Shown piece after piece: positions 26,974-35,721 of a stretch of DNA of 64,000 nt. The notes beneath the pieces were generated by a model. That model saw only the letters and a list, made by a program, of their open reading frames with translations, made no database searches and was not told the DNA's origin. The stretch is from Psychrobacter namhaensis (GTDB lineage Bacteria; Pseudomonadota; Gammaproteobacteria; Pseudomonadales; Moraxellaceae): the NCBI RefSeq assembly GCF_016107545.1, contig NZ_JABASS010000011.1, positions 1 through 64,000 of the forward strand. Direction: 5' to 3'. The position numbers were made by a program, and so were the translations under genes. Numbering within the stretch: the first letter of the stretch is position 1; each line of letters starts with the position of its first letter.

Positions 26974-28020
26974 ATGAGCTTACTTAATACGCTTAACCTA
27001 ACCTACCCCATCATCCAAGCACCAATGGCAGGCGGAGCGACCACGCCTGAGTTGATTGCCTGCGTCAGTAATTTTGGTGGGCTGGGATCGTTGGGTGCTG
27101 GCATGACCGCGCCAGATGTTTTGGATAGTCAAATCAATACGATTAAAACCATAACGGATCGCCCCTTTATGGTCAATCTGATGGTGTTGTCTGAGTATGA
27201 GTCGAGCACCTTTGATACGGCTATGCCTGCTTGGCTGAGTCAATATTACCAAGAGCATAATATAGAATTTACGTTACCTGAGCGTCCTGCACAACACTTT
27301 GCCGAACAGTTGCAAGTGCTCTATGACAATCCTGTGCCGGTCGCCAGTTTTACCTTTGGCATTATCAGTGCTGAGCAAGTTCAGCGGTTGCAGCGTCTAG
27401 GGACACGCGTCATCGGTACGGCCAATCATCCATTGGAAGCCAAGCTATGGGCGGATATAGGTGCGGACGCGGTGTGTGTACAAGGAGTGGAAGCAGGCGG
27501 TCATCGTGGCGGCTGGTTACCACAAAGCGAAACCGATCCTTTGGGATTATTGACGCTGATTGGCCAAACGCGCGTTTATACTGATATTCCGTTGATTGCA
27601 GCGGGTAGCATTATGACGGCACAGGATATCAGAGCGGTACAAACAGCAGGTGCTGAACTTGCGCAACTGGGGACGGCATTTTTAACCACAGATAAATGCG
27701 GTATCAATGGCACTTATAAACAAGCGCTACTTGATGCCAGTGAAAGGGCACGAAGTACTGAGACGCGCTTAACTCGCCTGTTTTCCGGCAAGCTTGCGCG
27801 TGGTTTATTAAACAACTATTTGCAAGATTTTGCACAATTTGAGAGCGAGCAGAACCTACCGCCCTACCCACAATTGAATGCCATGACCAAATTTATGCGG
27901 GCGGATGCGACTAAGCGCTTGGACGCAGAGTATCAATCTTTGTGGGCAGGACAAGGCGTCGCTTTGGTTAGAGATGAGAATACAACGACATTGCTAAAGC
28001 GCCTGGTAAAAGAATTATAG
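26974..28020 (+). CDS. Nitronate monooxygenase
   Basis: 348 residues, an FMN-dependent TIM-barrel of the nitronate monooxygenase / 2-nitropropane dioxygenase family. Motifs: YPIIQAPMAGGATTPELIAC and GGLGSLGAGM at the N-terminus, CVQGVEAGGHRGG in the middle (catalytic His in GGHRG, about residue 180), then PLIAAGSIM (FMN phosphate loop) and AELAQLGTAFLTTDKCG. It oxidises propionate-3-nitronate or other nitroalkane anions, probably for detoxification. It is convergent with the lipase gene and the two stop codons are one base apart. Confidence 0.92.
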   Translation: MSLLNTLNLTYPIIQAPMAGGATTPELIACVSNFGGLGSLGAGMTAPDVLDSQINTIKTITDRPFMVNLMVLSEYESSTFDTAMPAWLSQYYQEHNIEFTLPERPAQHFAEQLQVLYDNPVPVASFTFGIISAEQVQRLQRLGTRVIGTANHPLEAKLWADIGADAVCVQGVEAGGHRGGWLPQSETDPLGLLTLIGQTRVYTDIPLIAAGSIMTAQDIRAVQTAGAELAQLGTAFLTTDKCGINGTYKQALLDASERARSTETRLTRLFSGKLARGLLNNYLQDFAQFESEQNLPPYPQLNAMTKFMRADATKRLDAEYQSLWAGQGVALVRDENTTTLLKRLVKEL

Positions 28021-28021
28021 C

Positions 28022-28972
28022 TTACTTATCTTTAAGCCCTGCCCGAAACCTTTTATAATCCTCCGCCGTCTGATCTACTGCTTCTACCATCGGTATGTGG
28101 CCAACCTTAGGCATCGTAATGACCTTCGCTTGCGGCATTAATTGTTTCATCACGACTGCTGTCTCAGGCTTTATAATTTTGTCCTCAGCACCCCAAACGA
28201 CAAGCGTTGGAATATTGTGTTGAGCAATGACTTTGGCGCGTGCTTCCACATCGTCTTCCGTGATCTGCTTAAGGATGTTGGCATGCAGCTCTCGGTTGGC
28301 AATGTTGCTCTGAGCAAAGACGGCTTGCACGGTTTTGGGAATATAGGGCGGGTCGTACATGACCAAATCATATAAGGCAAAATAGTCATCCGCATTCTTG
28401 ACCAACAGCGGGCTATCTTCAAGACTACCATCGCCAAACCTGTCTTCTGGAAACCCTGCTGACCAAAAGCCACCACTGTCGAGTAACCATAAGCTTTTGA
28501 CGCTATCAGGGTACATGGCTGCGTAGGCGACACTGATACCGCCGCCCATCGAGTTACCGCCTACATGGATACTACCAGCCAAGCCTTTAGCTTGCATGAG
28601 CTCGTGCAAACGCTGCGCTTGGGCATCCGTACGGTAGTCGGCTTGCTGCGGCTTACTCGACTCGCCAAAGCCCAACAAGTCAGGAATGATTAAATGATAA
28701 TCTCCCAATTCTTTAGCAATACGGGTAAAGTTATCTTTGTTCGCCCCAAAGCCATGGATCAATAACAAAGGCTCACCATTTAAGTTACCGCCTTCTAGGT
28801 AGGTCATGGTATCGCCAGACGCCAGTGTAAATACCTTTTTTTCAAGGTCGGCTTTATTTCGCTCATACTGTACGAGCTTTTGGGCGGTGTTGACTGTCAC
28901 GGTATTGGGTGTGGTACATCCTACGACCGAAACCAATAGTAACGCGGTGATACTGGCGCGCAATAATGTCAT
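28022..28972 (-). CDS. Alpha/beta-hydrolase lipoprotein, Lip1-like lipase
   Basis: 316 residues from the chosen start at 28972, preceded by AAGGAGA at ideal spacing; the open frame begins nine codons earlier. This start gives a clean lipoprotein signal, MTLLRASITALLLVSVVGC, lipidated Cys19. Then LLLIHGFGANKDNF (oxyanion), nucleophile GGNSMGGGIS (Ser near 135), Asp in VVWGAEDKI, and His in PKVGHIPMVE. The arrangement resembles psychrophilic lipases of Psychrobacter/Moraxella (Lip1/Lip3 group). Likely surface- or periplasm-facing esterase/lipase. Confidence 0.85.
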   Translation of the reverse strand: MTLLRASITALLLVSVVGCTTPNTVTVNTAQKLVQYERNKADLEKKVFTLASGDTMTYLEGGNLNGEPLLLIHGFGANKDNFTRIAKELGDYHLIIPDLLGFGESSKPQQADYRTDAQAQRLHELMQAKGLAGSIHVGGNSMGGGISVAYAAMYPDSVKSLWLLDSGGFWSAGFPEDRFGDGSLEDSPLLVKNADDYFALYDLVMYDPPYIPKTVQAVFAQSNIANRELHANILKQITEDDVEARAKVIAQHNIPTLVVWGAEDKIIKPETAVVMKQLMPQAKVITMPKVGHIPMVEAVDQTAEDYKRFRAGLKDK

Positions 28973-29052
28973 CAAAATCTCCTTATTCATCATAGACAAA
29001 AAGCTTATCGCAATTTTTAACTCGCCATAAAACTATAGCGGATAACGACCCA

Positions 29053-29763
29053 TTAATCTTTATTTAATAAGAACGCAACAGCCGCTTTTGCATGAATAGC
29101 CGTGGTATCAAAAACGGGCAACGGACTGTCCGCTTGCGTGATCAATAGGCCAATCTCTGTACAGCCTAGTATCACACCTTCAGCGCCTTGCTCAGCAAGG
29201 GCTTTGATGACATCGACGTAATAGTGACGCGAACTGTCTTTTATTTGCCCTTGGCACAGCTCCTCATAGATAATGCGATGTACTTCTGCTCGTGCCTCCT
29301 CTTCTGGTATCAGTACTTGCAAGCCTGCATCCATCAGACGCTGCTTATAGAAGTCTTGTGTCATGGTAAATTCGGTGCCGAGTAAAGCAATCTTGGTCAG
29401 GTTTTGTTCTTTGATCGCATTAGCAGTCGCATCAGCAATATGAATTATGGGTAAATTGGTCGCCTCTTGTACATTATCCATAACTTTATGCATGGTATTG
29501 GTCGCGATTAACAGTCCTTTCGCGCCAGCCGCTTGCAAGCGTGTGCCACTACTTGCCATGATGTTACCCAACTCATCCCATGCGCCTTGCGCTTGTAACG
29601 CACCGATTGGCGCAAAGTCCACACTATGAATGAGTAGGTCTGCTGAATGTAGACCGCCAAGCTCAGCCTTGACCCCTTCATTAATCAGACGATAATAGCT
29701 TTGGGTACTCTCCCAGCTCATACCACCGATGATGCCCAGTGTGTTTTGTTGCTGATTTGGCAT
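29053..29763 (-). CDS. L-aspartate/glutamate-type amino-acid racemase (YgeA/RacX group)
   Basis: 236 residues from ATG 29763, preceded by GAGGGTGTAC as ribosome-binding site. GIIGGMSWESTQSYYRLINEG and LGGLHSADLLIHSVDF are the hallmark segments of YgeA. The first catalytic position reads IATNTMHKV, so it is Thr rather than Cys, and the second is GCTEIGLL (Cys near residue 200). This Thr/Cys pair is known for the E. coli YgeA-type L-Asp/Glu racemase, so the missing first Cys is a group trait and not decay. It interconverts L- and D- forms of acidic or other amino acids in the cytoplasm. Confidence 0.88.
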   Translation of the reverse strand: MPNQQQNTLGIIGGMSWESTQSYYRLINEGVKAELGGLHSADLLIHSVDFAPIGALQAQGAWDELGNIMASSGTRLQAAGAKGLLIATNTMHKVMDNVQEATNLPIIHIADATANAIKEQNLTKIALLGTEFTMTQDFYKQRLMDAGLQVLIPEEEARAEVHRIIYEELCQGQIKDSSRHYYVDVIKALAEQGAEGVILGCTEIGLLITQADSPLPVFDTTAIHAKAAVAFLLNKD

Positions 29764-29847
29764 GTACACCCTCACATTTGTCGGTTTTTTAGTACGGTAG
29801 ACTCAGTTTTTTAGCATACTTTTTTTATAGAAGCAGGACAATATAAT

Positions 29848-30024
29848 ATGGCAAAGGCCAAAGTTAGTAATAACGATTTTACCCGCTTATCATCACAAGA
29901 TATCATGAGCGCTACTAGCCGACCATCTCGTGACTCACGAGCATTTATCTGCTCACCATTATCTGCATTATACGTGCCAGCATTATCCACGGCGCGTAGC
30001 GATCGCCCTGTAGGACACCCTTAA
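29848..30024 (+). CDS. Possible small protein, 58 residues
   Basis: Short frame from ATG 29848 (MAKAKVSNNDFTRLSSQDIM) to TAA 30022-30024, just before the ATG of the DUF2798 gene (30029). A weak AGCAGGA site lies upstream. It resembles no family known to me, and the Ser/Arg-rich composition could be noise. The position, with only four bases between stop and next start, hints at a coupled leader peptide. Confidence 0.25.
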   Translation: MAKAKVSNNDFTRLSSQDIMSATSRPSRDSRAFICSPLSALYVPALSTARSDRPVGHP

Positions 30025-30028
30025 TATT

Positions 30029-30283
30029 ATGGCCAAACTCCCTCTCATCAGAATACGCATACGGCGCAAGTACTACCGCCTTATTTTTACCGGTCTTATG
30101 GCATTGATGATGTCTTTGATTATTTCGTCAGCGTTACTACTCGTCAAAGTCGGCTACGTCGATGGCTTCTTTACCGAGCTTTTGCACTCCTGGGGTCTGG
30201 CCTTTATTTTTGCGTGGCCAAGTGCTTATGTCTGTGCCTATATGGTGCAAGAGCATGTGCTCAGTCACATTGAGTTTTATTAA
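30029..30283 (+). CDS. DUF2798 small membrane protein
   Basis: 84 residues with two hydrophobic helices (about 18-40 and 50-75). The YRLIFTGLMALMMSLIISSA and FTELLHSWGLAFIFAWPSAY segments match the DUF2798 family, which has two membrane spans and an LxxW-containing second helix. The N-terminus is strongly basic (RIRIRRKYYR), so it should stay cytoplasmic. Function is unknown. It stands before a separate promoter region of the three-gene membrane operon, 82 bases downstream. Confidence 0.85.
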   Translation: MAKLPLIRIRIRRKYYRLIFTGLMALMMSLIISSALLLVKVGYVDGFFTELLHSWGLAFIFAWPSAYVCAYMVQEHVLSHIEFY

Positions 30284-30365
30284 GTAAGCACAGCCCACAA
30301 GTGATATCACTACCTCATAAAAACCGCTAAGATAGTCTGCAAATTGTTCTTAATGAGAGAGTGCT

Positions 30366-31481
30366 ATGAGTCAACCAAAGCGCACTATTGAGCATTTACT
30401 AAAACACGGCACGCTCCCCATCAGCCGCGTCGATGCAGCGGCTACCCACCTTGGAATCTATCCCACTAAGCAGACATGGCTGGCGTTTTTTGATAAAGCA
30501 CTGCTGGTTATTGGCGCGGTGGCACTGGTCCTGTCTCTTGTTTTCTTTATCGCCTACAACTGGCAAAACATGGGCAAGATGGGTAAATTTGCTTTGGTTG
30601 AAGGAGCGTTGGTCATCACCATCGCTCTCTACGTTGGTCTTCATTTTACAAGACGGTTTAGACAACGATTCCAGCTTATTCGCCAGTTATTACTGCTCAT
30701 CGCCAGTATTATTACTGGTAGCTTATTGGCTTTATTTGGGCAAATTTATCAGACGGGCGCAGATACTTGGCAGTTATTTTTCATATGGGCCTTATTGATT
30801 ACGCCATGGGTCATGATCGCGCGTTTTCCTGCGCTGTGGCTGCTGTGGCTGGCGCTTATTAATACCTGCTTAATGCTGTACTTCGATGTCACCAGCTTGC
30901 CGTTTATCAACGCAGGCTTTCAACATCACTTTCAGGTAGCGATCCTGTCGCTATTGAACCTTATCGCCTTATACGGCTGGCTCAGCGTTTTTGATCATCA
31001 ACGCGCCACTTTTTCTAGTCATCCTTTTGATACTACGACTCACAATAGTAATACTGCTATTAGCGTAACAAGTGTGCAAAAAACAACCAGTTTACACTGG
31101 AGTACGTATGTCGTCGGTTTCTTGAGCACCTGCTTTGTGACGTACCTTGTCACTATCAGTGCCTTTGACGATGGTCCTATTGTAGTCACGCTGATGTCGA
31201 TCACACTATGGTTAGGCTGGTGCGGGTTTATGCTTTGGCATTTTTATCAGCGCCGCGTGGATTTACTCATGCTCACTTATCTGGCGTTTTCTCTTATTAC
31301 TGGGGTGATGGTTTGGGTAGGACGATGGCTGTTGGACGATGCTAACGCCGCTGGCTACTTAATATTAGCCCTGCTGCTGATTGGGATGAGTTCAGCCGCA
31401 GTGATATGGCTACGCAACGCTGCGCACTTAGATAGGGATAATAAAACCCAGCCAATCAAAAGAGGCGCAGACGATGAATGA
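30366..31481 (+). CDS. DUF2157 polytopic membrane protein
   Basis: 371 residues. A soluble N-terminal 35 residues is followed by about nine or ten hydrophobic helices. The segment WLAFFDKALLVIGAVALVLS, followed by FFIAYNWQNMGKMGKFALVEG, is the DUF2157 signature. A hydrophilic insertion lies around residues 215-245. It is first of three overlapping genes (DUF2157, DUF4401, GDYXXLXY): its stop overlaps the next gene by eight bases. The set is widespread in bacteria, and no biochemical function is known. Confidence 0.88.
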   Translation: MSQPKRTIEHLLKHGTLPISRVDAAATHLGIYPTKQTWLAFFDKALLVIGAVALVLSLVFFIAYNWQNMGKMGKFALVEGALVITIALYVGLHFTRRFRQRFQLIRQLLLLIASIITGSLLALFGQIYQTGADTWQLFFIWALLITPWVMIARFPALWLLWLALINTCLMLYFDVTSLPFINAGFQHHFQVAILSLLNLIALYGWLSVFDHQRATFSSHPFDTTTHNSNTAISVTSVQKTTSLHWSTYVVGFLSTCFVTYLVTISAFDDGPIVVTLMSITLWLGWCGFMLWHFYQRRVDLLMLTYLAFSLITGVMVWVGRWLLDDANAAGYLILALLLIGMSSAAVIWLRNAAHLDRDNKTQPIKRGADDE

Positions 31482-32685
31482 AAAGATGAATAAAGAGAGG
31501 CAAGTACTGGCTGAGCTAAAAAACCTTGGTGTCATTGATCGCAACTTGTCTGATGCCAATGAAATGAGCGCAGAGATAGACAGCAGCAAAAGGGCTAATG
31601 ACGATCCTTGGTTCTTACAGGTATTTTTTGGCTTTAGTGGTGTCTTGGCGAGCTTGTTTTTCATTGGGTTTTTATCACTCATATTATGGGAAACCAATGT
31701 TTTCGACAGTACGCTCGGTGCATTTGTTATCGGCCTATTACTGAGTGTCGCAGGATTGGGGTTATTTAAAAACAAGCATATGCGCCGCCACAGTTTTTGG
31801 GCCAGTTTGGCCTTTGCCATCAGCGCTGCGGGTCAGTTATACCTCATTTTTGCATGGTTGGACGCCGACATAGACCAGCCTCTGAGTATCTGGCTATTTT
31901 TGCTGTTTCAGAGCGCAGTGACCATCATGATGCCAAACTTCGTGTATCGTTTGTTAAGTAGTATGGCCGCACTGGGCAGTATGGTCTATCTGCTTAATTA
32001 TTATCAGCTGACCGAGGTCAGTTTGGCGCTACTGGCACTGATTACTATTGGGGCCAATCTACAACGTTATACGCTATTGCGTTACGCTCCTAGCAAGTGG
32101 CGCTTAAGTGCTTTTGAGGTCAGTAAAGCGCTCATGTATGCCAGTGCGTTGACACTGCTTGTCTTCTCAGTCTATGTGGTTGCGGGCGAGTCCAGATCCC
32201 TCTTGGTAGACAGCAATGAGGCATTTCACTATAACTACCTCGTCGCACAAGGGCTGCTGGTAGGGGCGAGTCTATATGCGGTCTACCTTATTCTTAAACG
32301 TTACAATGTCAAACTATGGTCAAAACATGGCGTTATCGCGGGCGGCGCCACCATCGTTCTTGGCATAACGTCGATTTATGTCTCAGGCTTACTGGCCACC
32401 AGTTTGCTTATCATTATCGCCATAGCCAACAGTCAGCGCACCCTGTTAGGCCTCAGCGTTTTTGCCTTGGTTTGCTACGTGTTTTGGTATTACTATCAGC
32501 TCGATACCTCCTTACTCGTTAAGTCCGGCTCGATGCTCATCATCGGCATCGTCCTGTTGCTACTGCGCTGGCTCGTCATCAAACGGTATTTTATGGATAA
32601 TCTCACTGCTCCTGTTGCTGATGATCTTACCCGTCATACAAAGCCACCAAGCAGCATTACCAATAGTCAGGAGCGTCAGCCATGA
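31474..32685 (+). CDS. DUF4401 polytopic membrane protein
   Basis: 403 residues with a hydrophilic N-terminal region (about 1-40) and roughly twelve predicted membrane helices. WFLQVFFGFSGVLASLFFIGF and the VAGLGLFKNKHMRRHSFW region match DUF4401. Its ATG overlaps the previous gene by eight bases and its stop overlaps the next gene by four (ATGA), so all three are translated as one operon. Function unknown; membrane complex with the neighbours is likely. Confidence 0.86.
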   Translation: MNEKMNKERQVLAELKNLGVIDRNLSDANEMSAEIDSSKRANDDPWFLQVFFGFSGVLASLFFIGFLSLILWETNVFDSTLGAFVIGLLLSVAGLGLFKNKHMRRHSFWASLAFAISAAGQLYLIFAWLDADIDQPLSIWLFLLFQSAVTIMMPNFVYRLLSSMAALGSMVYLLNYYQLTEVSLALLALITIGANLQRYTLLRYAPSKWRLSAFEVSKALMYASALTLLVFSVYVVAGESRSLLVDSNEAFHYNYLVAQGLLVGASLYAVYLILKRYNVKLWSKHGVIAGGATIVLGITSIYVSGLLATSLLIIIAIANSQRTLLGLSVFALVCYVFWYYYQLDTSLLVKSGSMLIIGIVLLLLRWLVIKRYFMDNLTAPVADDLTRHTKPPSSITNSQERQP

Positions 32686-33314
32686 CAGACAATATCTTGA
32701 CTAAACGTGCGTCTAAGCCCGCCTCCAAGCCCTCCACGCCCCCCAATCATTGGAGCCAAAAACGCGTATTTACCATTGCCGTTGCTCTATCTGGACTAAT
32801 ATTAATTTTAATCGTCATGACGCTCAGTGTGGTGAAATATGAGACGCATCTTATGACTGGCGATACGGTGTTATTAGAGCTCGCTCCAGTAGACCCGCGT
32901 GGCTTTATGCAAGGGGATTATATGACGCTTCGTTATGACTTGGAGCGTGATATTTTGGAGAGATTGGCGACAGCTAGTGACCGCGAAAAACCCTCTGATG
33001 GCTATGTGATAGTCGCCTTAGATGAACACAACGTTGGCCACTTTGTGCGCTTGGCTGACAGCCATCAGCCTGCCACTTTAGCTCATAATGAGAAAGCCAT
33101 TCATTACCGTAGGCGTCATAGCTCGATACAGATTGCGACCAACGCTTACTTCTTTCAAGAAGGGAATGCCGAGGCTTTTGAGGCAGCAGAATACGGTGTG
33201 TTTCGTCTCAACGATAATGGTGAGCCGCTACTGGCAAGTCTAGCCAACGAAGCGTTTGAAGTGTTAGAGCCAAAAGAGCGGATTAAAACGCCATTGGATA
33301 ACCCACCCGACTAG
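32682..33314 (+). CDS. GDYXXLXY-domain membrane-anchored protein
   Basis: 210 residues. One N-terminal transmembrane helix (about 27-52, TIAVALSGLILILIVMTLSV) is followed by an extracytoplasmic domain that holds the eponymous motif GDYMTLRY (GFMQGDYMTLRYD, near residue 90). Fold and role are unknown. It is the last gene of the three-gene operon, overlapping the DUF4401 gene by four bases. It probably anchors at the inner membrane facing the periplasm and completes the complex. Confidence 0.87.
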   Translation: MTDNILTKRASKPASKPSTPPNHWSQKRVFTIAVALSGLILILIVMTLSVVKYETHLMTGDTVLLELAPVDPRGFMQGDYMTLRYDLERDILERLATASDREKPSDGYVIVALDEHNVGHFVRLADSHQPATLAHNEKAIHYRRRHSSIQIATNAYFFQEGNAEAFEAAEYGVFRLNDNGEPLLASLANEAFEVLEPKERIKTPLDNPPD

Positions 33315-33491
33315 ACGATGACAACTTGGTGAGAAGTCATGGATAACCTTACTTAACCAAATAAGTACTGATAACGATAAGGTGGTCTTGCTACTGTGGT
33401 GATCGAATTGTACGCTTCTCTATGGAGCGTTGATTGCTAATAACCTAATAACTAAAGTACGATTACTCAAAAATAAATAAAGGAAATTAAC

Positions 33492-34469
33492 ATGCGTAGT
33501 GCCACTTATAACACCTTTGGTAAACCCACTGAAGTATTGAGCCTAGGCGATAGCCCTGTCCCTGAGCCAAAAGCGGATGAAGTCCGTGTCAAAACCATGC
33601 TGGCCTCTATTCACAATCATGACCTGCTGACCATTCGTGGACAGTATGGCTTTAAGCCTGAGCTGCCAGCAATTGGCGGTAGCGAAGCGGTTGGGATTGT
33701 CGATGCCATCGGCGATGATGTCAAAAATGTCAAAGTCGGTCAGCGCGTCGCTGCTGCTAGTGTACAAGCCACATGGGCTGAGTACTTCGTCGCTGCAGAA
33801 GATATGGTGTTCGCCGTTCCTGATGACTTAGAGGACGAAATAGCCGCTCAGCTTATCGCCATGCCCCTTAGTGCCTTGATGGTGATCGAATTTTTAGAAC
33901 TAAAAAGCGGGCAATGGGTTATCCATAATGCAGCCAATGGGGCGGTCGGTACCTCACTCGCCATGCTGGCAGCAGCGCGCGGTATCAACACCATCAACGT
34001 CGTCCGTAGTGCTGATGCCGTAGCAGAATTAGAAGCGCTCGATATCAAAAACAACATCAACTCATCAGATGAGGACTGGAAAGATCAAGTCCGTAAAATC
34101 ATTGGCGACGATAAAATCAGCGGCGCGATTGACTCTGTCGGCGGCGAGTCCAGCAACGACTTGCTATCGTTACTGGGGCATGGGGGCACATTGGCATCGT
34201 TTGGTATTATGTCAGGGCAACCAATGGCGCTCGACCCAACCAATATCATCTTTAAACAAGTGACTATCAAAGGGTTTTGGGGCAGTAAAATCAGTCAAGA
34301 GATGAGCGTTGAAAACAAACAGCGTTTGATTGATGAGCTGATCGAGCGCGCGATCAACGGCAACCTCAAACTACCGGTTGAAGCAACTTTTGATTTGGCC
34401 GATATCAAAAAAGCGGTCGATGGCAAATTGCAGTCAAACAAAAACGGCAAGGTATTGCTTAAGCCTTAA
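33492..34469 (+). CDS. Medium-chain dehydrogenase/reductase, quinone- or enoyl-reductase type
   Basis: 325 residues, MDR superfamily. GroES-like N-terminal domain (PAIGGSEAVGIVDAIGDDV; RVAAASVQATWAEYF) and NADP-binding Rossmann domain (WVIHNAANGAVGTSLAMLAA, then INVVRSADAV). No zinc-binding Cys/His cluster, so it belongs to the non-zinc quinone oxidoreductase / 2-enoyl-reductase (ETR/MECR-like) subgroup. The substrate is unknown. AAAGGAAATTAAC precedes the ATG as ribosome-binding site. It shares direction with the AcuI-like gene, but a terminator lies between. Confidence 0.85.
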   Translation: MRSATYNTFGKPTEVLSLGDSPVPEPKADEVRVKTMLASIHNHDLLTIRGQYGFKPELPAIGGSEAVGIVDAIGDDVKNVKVGQRVAAASVQATWAEYFVAAEDMVFAVPDDLEDEIAAQLIAMPLSALMVIEFLELKSGQWVIHNAANGAVGTSLAMLAAARGINTINVVRSADAVAELEALDIKNNINSSDEDWKDQVRKIIGDDKISGAIDSVGGESSNDLLSLLGHGGTLASFGIMSGQPMALDPTNIIFKQVTIKGFWGSKISQEMSVENKQRLIDELIERAINGNLKLPVEATFDLADIKKAVDGKLQSNKNGKVLLKP

Positions 34470-34522
34470 TAAGTAACGCATCCTCACATTGATGGCTAAA
34501 CCCGTCCCCTCAAAACACAGAT

Positions 34523-34567
34523 AAAAGCCCATTCGTATTAATATAACAATACAGTGGGCTTTTTTTG
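34523..34567 (+). terminator. Terminator after the first reductase gene
   Basis: Stem AAAGCCCA / TGGGCTTT with an inner GTATT / AATAC pair, then TTTTTTT. Confidence 0.88.
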
Positions 34568-34645
34568 TTTTAATGATATAGGTAAGTCATTAATAGTGAC
34601 CGCCAATAATGTCTATCAATAATAATGTTTAATAAGGATATAACC

Positions 34646-35662
34646 ATGTCTAACAACACAGCATCAAACACCACGTTTAAAGCCTTGGTCGTCGAAGAGA
34701 CCAATGACGGTGAGTTTAAAAAAAGTATCAAAGAACGCAATGTCAGTGACTTGCCAGACAATGACCTGCTAATTGAGGTACATTACTCCTCGCTCAACTA
34801 TAAAGATGCGATGTCGGCTTCGGGTAATAAAAGAATCACCAAACACTATCCGCATACGCCCGGTATTGATGCTGCTGGTGTGGTCGTCAGCGACAAATCT
34901 GGCACCTTCACCGAAGGCCAAAAGGTGGTGGTATTTGGTTATGATCTGGGCATGGATACGCCGGGTGGCCTAGGGCAAATGATTTCTATACCTACCGACT
35001 GGGCCATAGAATGTCCAGAGTCCTTGACGCTAAAAGAAGCCATGATCTATGGTACAGGCGGCTTAACGGCAGCCTTAAGCGTGCAAAAATTAGAAAAAAT
35101 GGGCGCAAAACCAAGTGATGGTGAGGTCGCTGTCACTGGTGCAACGGGCGGCGTCGGTAGTATCAGTATCGCTATCTTAAAGCAGCTCGGCTATGACGTC
35201 ATCGCCTTCTCAGGTAAACCTGAACAAAGCGAGCATCTAAAAGAGCTTGGCGCAAGCGAGGTACGTCATCGCGACACCATCAATGAGATCGGTAGCAAAC
35301 CTATCGGCCGTGAGCTGTGGGCCAATGCCATCGATACGGTAGGCGGCGATTATCTAGCAAACTTGCTCAAACAAACCAAAGCTGGCGGCGCGGTCACCAG
35401 TTGCGGGCTGGCGGCATCACCTGAGCTCTCGATGACGGTAATACCTTTTATCACTAGAGCGGTATCCCTGCTCGGTATCGACTCGGTATATATTCCATTG
35501 ACGGACAAAAAGGCCATCTGGGAGCGTGTCGCCACCGACATGAAACTGCCCAATCTCGAAAGCTATGGCGAAGAGATTACGCTAGAGCAGACACCAGAGT
35601 ATTTAGATAGATTTATCGCTAGCAAAACCGTGGGGCGTTATGTGGTAAATGTAAAGGGTTAG
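34646..35662 (+). CDS. acuI: YhdH/AcuI family quinone/acryloyl-CoA reductase
   Basis: 338 residues from ATG 34646, chosen because AAGGAT lies ahead; the open frame begins seven codons upstream. The SSLNYKDAMSASGN, PHTPGIDAAGVVV, AVTGATGGVGSIS and VTSCGLAASPEL segments are typical of the YhdH/YhfP group. Its E. coli and Rhodobacter members reduce acryloyl-CoA to propionyl-CoA with NADPH. The exact substrate is inferred. It is a paralogue of the upstream reductase in fold but belongs to another subfamily. Confidence 0.85.
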   Translation: MSNNTASNTTFKALVVEETNDGEFKKSIKERNVSDLPDNDLLIEVHYSSLNYKDAMSASGNKRITKHYPHTPGIDAAGVVVSDKSGTFTEGQKVVVFGYDLGMDTPGGLGQMISIPTDWAIECPESLTLKEAMIYGTGGLTAALSVQKLEKMGAKPSDGEVAVTGATGGVGSISIAILKQLGYDVIAFSGKPEQSEHLKELGASEVRHRDTINEIGSKPIGRELWANAIDTVGGDYLANLLKQTKAGGAVTSCGLAASPELSMTVIPFITRAVSLLGIDSVYIPLTDKKAIWERVATDMKLPNLESYGEEITLEQTPEYLDRFIASKTVGRYVVNVKG

Positions 35663-35681
35663 ATAATATACGCTTTCACTT

Positions 35682-35721
35682 AAAAACCATACTAAACTTA
35701 GATCCAGTATGGTTTTCATTT
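35682..35721. terminator. Bidirectional terminator between the AcuI-like gene and the A+T-rich orphan
   Basis: Stem AAAACCATACT / AGTATGGTTTT, 12-base loop. T-rich on both sides; the hairpin just overlaps the 3' end of the orphan on the minus strand. Confidence 0.8.

Noticed and set aside
29053-29763. Racemase considered broken because the first catalytic Cys is missing
   Set aside because: Thr at this position is normal for the YgeA-type L-Asp/Glu racemases, and the rest of the motifs are intact.
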